Shown: one piece after another, positions 4,681 to 8,458 of the stretch
Layout: the number at the start of each line of letters is the position of its first letter
Position numbering within the stretch: position 1 is the stretch's first letter
From: Brevundimonas sp.
Lineage (GTDB): Bacteria; Pseudomonadota; Alphaproteobacteria; Caulobacterales; Caulobacteraceae
Reading direction: 5' to 3'
NCBI GenBank assembly: GCA_022712235.1
Contig: JALAGW010000154.1
Coordinates: forward strand, 1-8,458
Length of the DNA stretch: 8,458 nt
Notes under the pieces: generated by a model
Database searches by the model: none
What the model was told of the DNA's origin: nothing
The model's input: only the letters and a program-made list of their open reading frames with translations
Translations under genes and position numbers: made by a program

Positions 4681-6936
4681 TCAACGGGCGCTGGCGATCA
4701 AGGCGCCGCAGTCGGCGTCTTCCGCCAGGCCAGGATCGATGAAGCCCAGCAGCGCCGCAACGGGGTTGACCAGGGTCGCCAAGGCGCCGACCAGGCCGCC
4801 CTGCGTCGCCACCGCTGAGGCGTCCACGCCAAGGCGCGGGGAGGCGAGGGGGCCACGGACCGTGATGGGCGCCCAGACCCGCAGAAGCCGCGGCTTCTTG
4901 GTTTCGCCGTCGAGCCTGAGGTTCAGCGTCTCTGCCCCCAAGTCGATGGTCCCTGTGCCCTGGGCCAGGACGACATCCGTGTCGATCACGAAGGTGCGGG
5001 AGGTGGCGACGCCGCCGACGACCGTGAACTCCGCCACGGCGCAGCGGATGTCGGAAGTCGACTGATCCCCCGACAGCAGCTTGCGCACGCCCGCGCCGAC
5101 ATTGATGCCCAGCAGTTCAGCGAAGGCAGACCGCATGCGTCCCTGGGGAACGACCAGGCTTATGGTCCCCTTGGAATTGGCCGCCAGTTCATGGATGGAG
5201 GCGCCGGGGCCTTCCAGCTTCGCCCGACCCAGGGCGCGGCCGGTCACGGTTGGCGCGCCGTCCCGCGCTGGAATGATCGACTCGAGCGGATAGCCGCTCA
5301 GACGGAAATCGATCGCGCTGTAGGGGGTGGACCGGTTGGCGTCGATCCGCGCCGTCCCGTTCAGTTCTCCACGATTGAAGGTGAAGGAGACGGGATTGAG
5401 CGTCAGTATGCCGTCCTTGAGGTCGGCGCCGAGGCTCACCTGCCGGATGTCGAAGGCGTTGGTCTTCACCGAACCGGCGCGATAGGTCAGGGCGCCGTCC
5501 ATGGTGCGAAGCCGTTCTGTCCGCAGCGGGGCGTCTGGCAAGAGCTTGCCGGGCTTGCCGGAGGTCGCGACAGTGCCGCCGCTGGTGACCCGCGGACGGG
5601 CGCCCAGGACTGCCGCGAGGTCATCAATGTCCAGCGAGCGTGAGGTCAGGTCGGCGTCGACGCGGCGACGTTCGCCCACCTTGTTCACCTCCAGCGTACC
5701 CGACAGATCCGACGACCCGACCCGACCGCCGAAATCGGCGAAGCGGAAGAGGGAGCCGTTTCGGCTCAGGTTACCGCTCAGCTTGTAAGGGGGCGTGTTC
5801 GGCGTGGTGATCCCGGTGAGAAGATAGATGTCGGCCAGGTCCTGCCCCTCCAACTCAAGCACGGCGTTGAACCGTCCCAGGTCGAACGGGCGGGTAATGG
5901 CGCCCTTGGCCTGAAGCCTGGAGCCAGCCCCCGCGAGATCGGCGGTGAAGCCATAGGGTCGGTCGCGGCGAATATTGATGAAGGGGCCGCCCGTGACGCG
6001 AAGGGTCAGCGGCGCGCCGTTCATCGTCCCCTTGCCGTCGAGGAGGAAGCCGCTTTCGCCGTCCTCAGGGGAGCGCGCCTCGCGCGCCGTGATCATGGCG
6101 TCAAGCTTCATGCCCCGGCGCTGCTCATCCAGCGTCAGCCGACCTTCGTTGATCACCAAACTCTGGATGACGGGCAGCCTGGCCCCCTGACCGTCGTCGG
6201 GTCGGTCAGGATTCAGGTCCCAGCTGCGGCGTCCTTGATCATCAACGATCAGATGGACGACCGGGCGCGTCACGGTCAGGGAGGTCACTTCAATCTGGCC
6301 CAGGAACAGGCGCCGCAACCGAACCGCGACATCCAGCTGCTCGACCTCGGCGGTATTCTGGCCGCGCGCCCAGGCAGGGCCGCTGACGCTGAGCCGGCGC
6401 ACGCTGGCCGACGGGGTCCAGCTGAACAGCCTGACATCGAGGTCGCCGTTCAACAGGACCTCGCGACCCGTCGAGGCGGACGCCGCGCGACCGATCGGGC
6501 CGCGAACCCAGTTCCAGTCGAACAGAACCAGGAACAACAGACAGCCAAGCGCCACGGCCAGGGTGATCCCCGCCGCGATGACCTCCGGCTTGCCGGGCTG
6601 ACGGAGCGCCAGCCAGGCAGGGTCTTCGGCGACCACATAGGTCCTGAGGCTATCCGCCCTGTCTTTCACCAGACGCCATGCGGAGGTCCCGCCGGCACGG
6701 ACGGACTGAAGGAATGATTTTGGGCCAGGTCGGTCGATCGGTTCGCCTCCGGTGAAGCTGACCAACGCCTGAGACGGCAAAGGGCGCCACGGGTTTGAAG
6801 CCCGACGGGAGGCGCGATCGTGATGGTGCTCGCCAGGGTGTCGGTCAGACGGGGCCTGGCCGCCGCTAGCCCGAAGTTCCGCCGCGTCACGGAGGCGCTC
6901 CAATGCAAAGCCGAGCGGGCGTGCCGCGAGGACCAT
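4681..6936 (-). CDS. AsmA family protein
   Basis: This is a large envelope protein of the AsmA family, up to 751 residues, whose members sit in the inner membrane with a long periplasmic part and affect outer-membrane assembly or lipid transport. One membrane segment is visible at about 118-139, followed by the family-typical DWNWVRGP at 140-147 and TGREVLLNGDLDV. The long beta-rich body ends with the AsmA signature DLGAETLNLRLDG, APITVRGPL, and a terminal EDADCGALI. The start is unsure. ATG 6936 is the only in-frame ATG ahead of the membrane segment and lies 11 bases after the preceding stop, but it lacks a Shine-Dalgarno sequence, and the first ~80 residues (with HHH and arginine/proline-rich runs) look unlike the family. 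In-frame alternatives are TTG at 6765 and GTG at 6636, the latter with AGGA five bases before it. It follows the regulator gene closely and is probably co-transcribed with it. Confidence 0.9.
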   Translation of the reverse strand: MVLAARPLGFALERLRDAAELRASGGQAPSDRHPGEHHHDRASRRASNPWRPLPSQALVSFTGGEPIDRPGPKSFLQSVRAGGTSAWRLVKDRADSLRTYVVAEDPAWLALRQPGKPEVIAAGITLAVALGCLLFLVLFDWNWVRGPIGRAASASTGREVLLNGDLDVRLFSWTPSASVRRLSVSGPAWARGQNTAEVEQLDVAVRLRRLFLGQIEVTSLTVTRPVVHLIVDDQGRRSWDLNPDRPDDGQGARLPVIQSLVINEGRLTLDEQRRGMKLDAMITAREARSPEDGESGFLLDGKGTMNGAPLTLRVTGGPFINIRRDRPYGFTADLAGAGSRLQAKGAITRPFDLGRFNAVLELEGQDLADIYLLTGITTPNTPPYKLSGNLSRNGSLFRFADFGGRVGSSDLSGTLEVNKVGERRRVDADLTSRSLDIDDLAAVLGARPRVTSGGTVATSGKPGKLLPDAPLRTERLRTMDGALTYRAGSVKTNAFDIRQVSLGADLKDGILTLNPVSFTFNRGELNGTARIDANRSTPYSAIDFRLSGYPLESIIPARDGAPTVTGRALGRAKLEGPGASIHELAANSKGTISLVVPQGRMRSAFAELLGINVGAGVRKLLSGDQSTSDIRCAVAEFTVVGGVATSRTFVIDTDVVLAQGTGTIDLGAETLNLRLDGETKKPRLLRVWAPITVRGPLASPRLGVDASAVATQGGLVGALATLVNPVAALLGFIDPGLAEDADCGALIASAR

Positions 6937-6947
6937 GGAGATCGAAT

Positions 6948-8051
6948 CTAGATGGTCGGCCCCGCGGCGCTTTCGGCGTAACGGCGCCGCTCCAGTGTCA
7001 GCGCCAGCACCATGGCCGCGCCGAAGAGCGCGCCTTCAAGCCCGGCTGTAACGACCTGACTGGTCGGCCCGAACCCCGTTTCGCCGAAAAGTGGACCCAG
7101 GTGGTCCATCCGGAGCCGCGCTCCCGGGAACTGCGCCGCCAGGGCCGCAAGACTTCCTCCCATGAGCCGACCGCCGAGAAGGGCGCTGATCACTCCGGCT
7201 GAACCGGTCAGGACGGCGCCGGCCAGGACCGCGACCCGTCGGCGCCGTGCCTGTGCGACCCAGACGCCCGCCCCGATTGCTGCGCCGAGCAGCATGCCTT
7301 CGCCTCCGCCGGTCATCGCTCCGGGAGCTGAGCCGAAGAGGAGGGCGAAGGCGTCCAGTCCCGCCAGGCGGACCATGGCGCCCACGGCCATGCCTCCGCA
7401 GGCGCCGCCGACAACAGACCACGACCCCCGCCATCGCGAGGTGAAGGCCGCGGCGCCCACGCCCAGACCGACGCCTGCGCCGCCTATCATGCCGACAGCA
7501 GCCGTGAGAGCGGCGAGCACCAGTAATCCGGACGCCGCCGCACCGGCGCCATCCGCCACGCCGACGAACCCGTAGGCAAGGCCTCCCGCCAGACCCGCTG
7601 CTCCCCCGCCGATCAGGCCGGCGCGACCCTGGCCAGCAAATCTCTCCACGGCCCTCCGTCGCGTCTCTTCGGCCGTCGGTATGGCTACCTCCAGGCGAGA
7701 CAATCCGGTTTCGGGGCCGACGGATGCAGCCGGATGGCCTCGCGACACCGCCGCCACGAAGCGATAGCCATGGCGGGGGGCGGTCTCAATGAACCGGGGC
7801 CGAGCAGCCTCGTCGCCCAGGACCTTGCGAAGAGATCGGACGCACTGGGTCAACGCCTCCTCGGTCACCGGCGCGCCTTTCCAGACCTCCTCCAGAAAGC
7901 GCCCCTTGGTGACGAGCCGGCCCTCTTCGCCGACCAGCAGGACGAGCGCGTCCAGATACCTTCCCGACAGTTCGACGGTCCGCCCGTCCTTGGTGAGGCG
8001 GCGGTTGTCCGGATCCAGCATGAAGCGATCGAAATAGTAGGCGTCCGCCAC
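6948..8051 (-). CDS. Membrane-anchored winged-helix transcriptional regulator
   Basis: Residues about 5-101 form an OmpR/PhoB-type winged helix (Trans_reg_C), shown by FDRFMLDPDNRRL, the ELSGRYLDALVLLVG helix, VTEEALTQCVRSLRKVLGD at 62-80 (recognition helix region) and FIETAPRHGYRFVA at 87-100. There is no receiver domain, as in CadC/ToxR-type regulators. From about 144 onward the protein is a glycine- and alanine-rich membrane domain with roughly six or seven hydrophobic segments (near 144-164, 172-204, 211-231, 232-245, 250-266, 272-294, 332-352) and only short loops, ending in a charged cytoplasmic-type tail ERRR at 354-357. CadC and ToxR cross the membrane once and carry a large periplasmic sensor, so this architecture differs. 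GTG 8051 is the start because an in-frame TGA lies six codons upstream; AGGAA precedes it by 11 bases, slightly far. Its target is unknown; the AsmA gene behind it and the divergent gene in front are candidates. Confidence 0.88.
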   Translation of the reverse strand: MADAYYFDRFMLDPDNRRLTKDGRTVELSGRYLDALVLLVGEEGRLVTKGRFLEEVWKGAPVTEEALTQCVRSLRKVLGDEAARPRFIETAPRHGYRFVAAVSRGHPAASVGPETGLSRLEVAIPTAEETRRRAVERFAGQGRAGLIGGGAAGLAGGLAYGFVGVADGAGAAASGLLVLAALTAAVGMIGGAGVGLGVGAAAFTSRWRGSWSVVGGACGGMAVGAMVRLAGLDAFALLFGSAPGAMTGGGEGMLLGAAIGAGVWVAQARRRRVAVLAGAVLTGSAGVISALLGGRLMGGSLAALAAQFPGARLRMDHLGPLFGETGFGPTSQVVTAGLEGALFGAAMVLALTLERRRYAESAAGPTI

Positions 8052-8105
8052 GATTTCAGGATTTCCTCATCTCGAGCTCAGGACTCTCACAGGCGACGTC
8101 CCCAG

Positions 8106-8133
8106 GGTTCCAGCCTCACTCAAGGCTGGAACC
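8106..8133. repeat. Perfect 11-bp inverted repeat in divergent promoter region
   Basis: Positions 8106-8116 (GGTTCCAGCCT) are perfectly complementary to 8123-8133 over a six-base loop CACTCA. The repeat lies in the 88-bp gap between the divergent regulator and membrane-protein genes and ends six bases before the ATG at 8140, with AAGG at 8134-8137 touching the stem. It could be an operator for the neighbouring winged-helix regulator or a leader-RNA hairpin that affects ribosome access. No T-run follows on either strand, so it is not a standard terminator. Confidence 0.6.
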
Positions 8134-8139
8134 AAGGCA

Positions 8140-8458
8140 ATGACCAGGACCATCAAACCGACTCGAAATGACCGTGTGACCCAGAGGCTGCGCCTGCTTG
8201 GCTGGGCCCTGGTCGCCGCCCTTCTTGTCACGCCCGCCGTCGCCATGCGGTTCACTGCCGAGGTGCAATGGACGACGTCAGACTTTGTCTTCGCAGGCGT
8301 CATCCTGATCGGTGCGGGCGTCGTCGCCGAGCTTGCGGTGCGGGCGTCGAGCGACTGGTCCTATCGCATCGGGGCGGGTCTTGCCGTCCTCGCCTCCGTG
8401 CTGATGGTCTGGATCAACGGGGCGGTGGGGATCATCGGGTCTGAGGATAATCCGGCGA
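8140..8458 (+). CDS. Hypothetical multi-pass membrane protein (partial, runs off window end)
   Basis: An open frame of 106 codons from ATG 8140 reaches the right edge without a stop. The product begins with a basic stretch (MTRTIKPTRNDR), then a hydrophobic segment at about 19-36, a second at about 49-65 and a third at about 77-97, so it is an inner-membrane protein with at least three passes. Conserved-looking pieces are MRFTAEVQWTTSDF at 36-49 and a glycine-rich end with IIGSEDNPA at 98-106. I recognise these as a small uncharacterised membrane family seen in Caulobacterales and sphingomonads; this is from memory of similar sequences, and no function is known to me. It is divergent from the membrane-bound winged-helix regulator. 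Ribosome binding is unclear: AAGG at 8134-8137 is only two bases from the ATG; GTG 8176 is a possible later start. Confidence 0.82.
   Translation, partial: MTRTIKPTRNDRVTQRLRLLGWALVAALLVTPAVAMRFTAEVQWTTSDFVFAGVILIGAGVVAELAVRASSDWSYRIGAGLAVLASVLMVWINGAVGIIGSEDNPA

Noticed and set aside
3943..4818. + strand open frame (291 codons) across the flavoprotein gene
   Set aside because: Antisense to a gene with clear FAD and CxxC motifs; it also runs into the AsmA gene, and the translation looks random.
8052..8133. GGAAC and CGTC hexamer pieces in the divergent gap as an ECF/EcfG sigma promoter
   Set aside because: The spacing between the elements is about 8 bases rather than the required 16-17.

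Overview
The window is GC-rich, bacterial, and most likely from an alphaproteobacterium of the Caulobacterales (Brevundimonas-like). Three things point there: protein families of the kind common in that group, a GTTC-N7-GTTC type LexA box (the alphaproteobacterial form), and strong G/C preference at third codon positions. The genus is an inference from family resemblance, not proven. No rRNA, tRNA, CRISPR array, insertion sequence or phage gene was found.

Region 1 (1-2903, + strand) is a two-gene DNA repair/modification operon. A radical SAM protein with a C-terminal helix-hairpin-helix is followed, with a 1-base start/stop overlap, by a two-domain protein: an N-terminal TIGR03915-type domain fused to a UdgX-type uracil-DNA glycosylase. 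The UdgX part carries the KRRLH loop whose histidine cross-links to the abasic site in characterised UdgX. A perfect GAAC-N7-GAAC site, the reverse complement of the alphaproteobacterial LexA box, lies just before the first start codon. The radical SAM protein ends in QLSLF, a textbook beta-clamp-binding pentapeptide. Together these suggest an SOS-controlled, clamp-recruited module. A clear intrinsic terminator closes the operon.

Region 2 (2904-3645) holds one small gene of unknown function with visibly lower GC than its neighbours, then a convergent intergenic stretch with two abutting hairpins and an 8-bp direct repeat of 11-bp period that also matches the LexA consensus.

Region 3 (3646-8051, - strand, read right to left) has three co-directional genes: a winged-helix transcription factor fused to a glycine-rich multi-pass membrane domain, a large AsmA-family envelope protein 11 bp downstream, and after a 105-bp gap a thioredoxin-reductase-like flavoprotein with a CPVC motif but an eroded NADPH-binding site. 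The first two probably form one transcription unit.

Region 4 (8052-8458) is an 88-bp divergent intergenic region with a perfect 11-bp inverted repeat, then a + strand membrane-protein gene cut off by the window edge. The divergent layout makes that gene a natural candidate target of the membrane-bound regulator.
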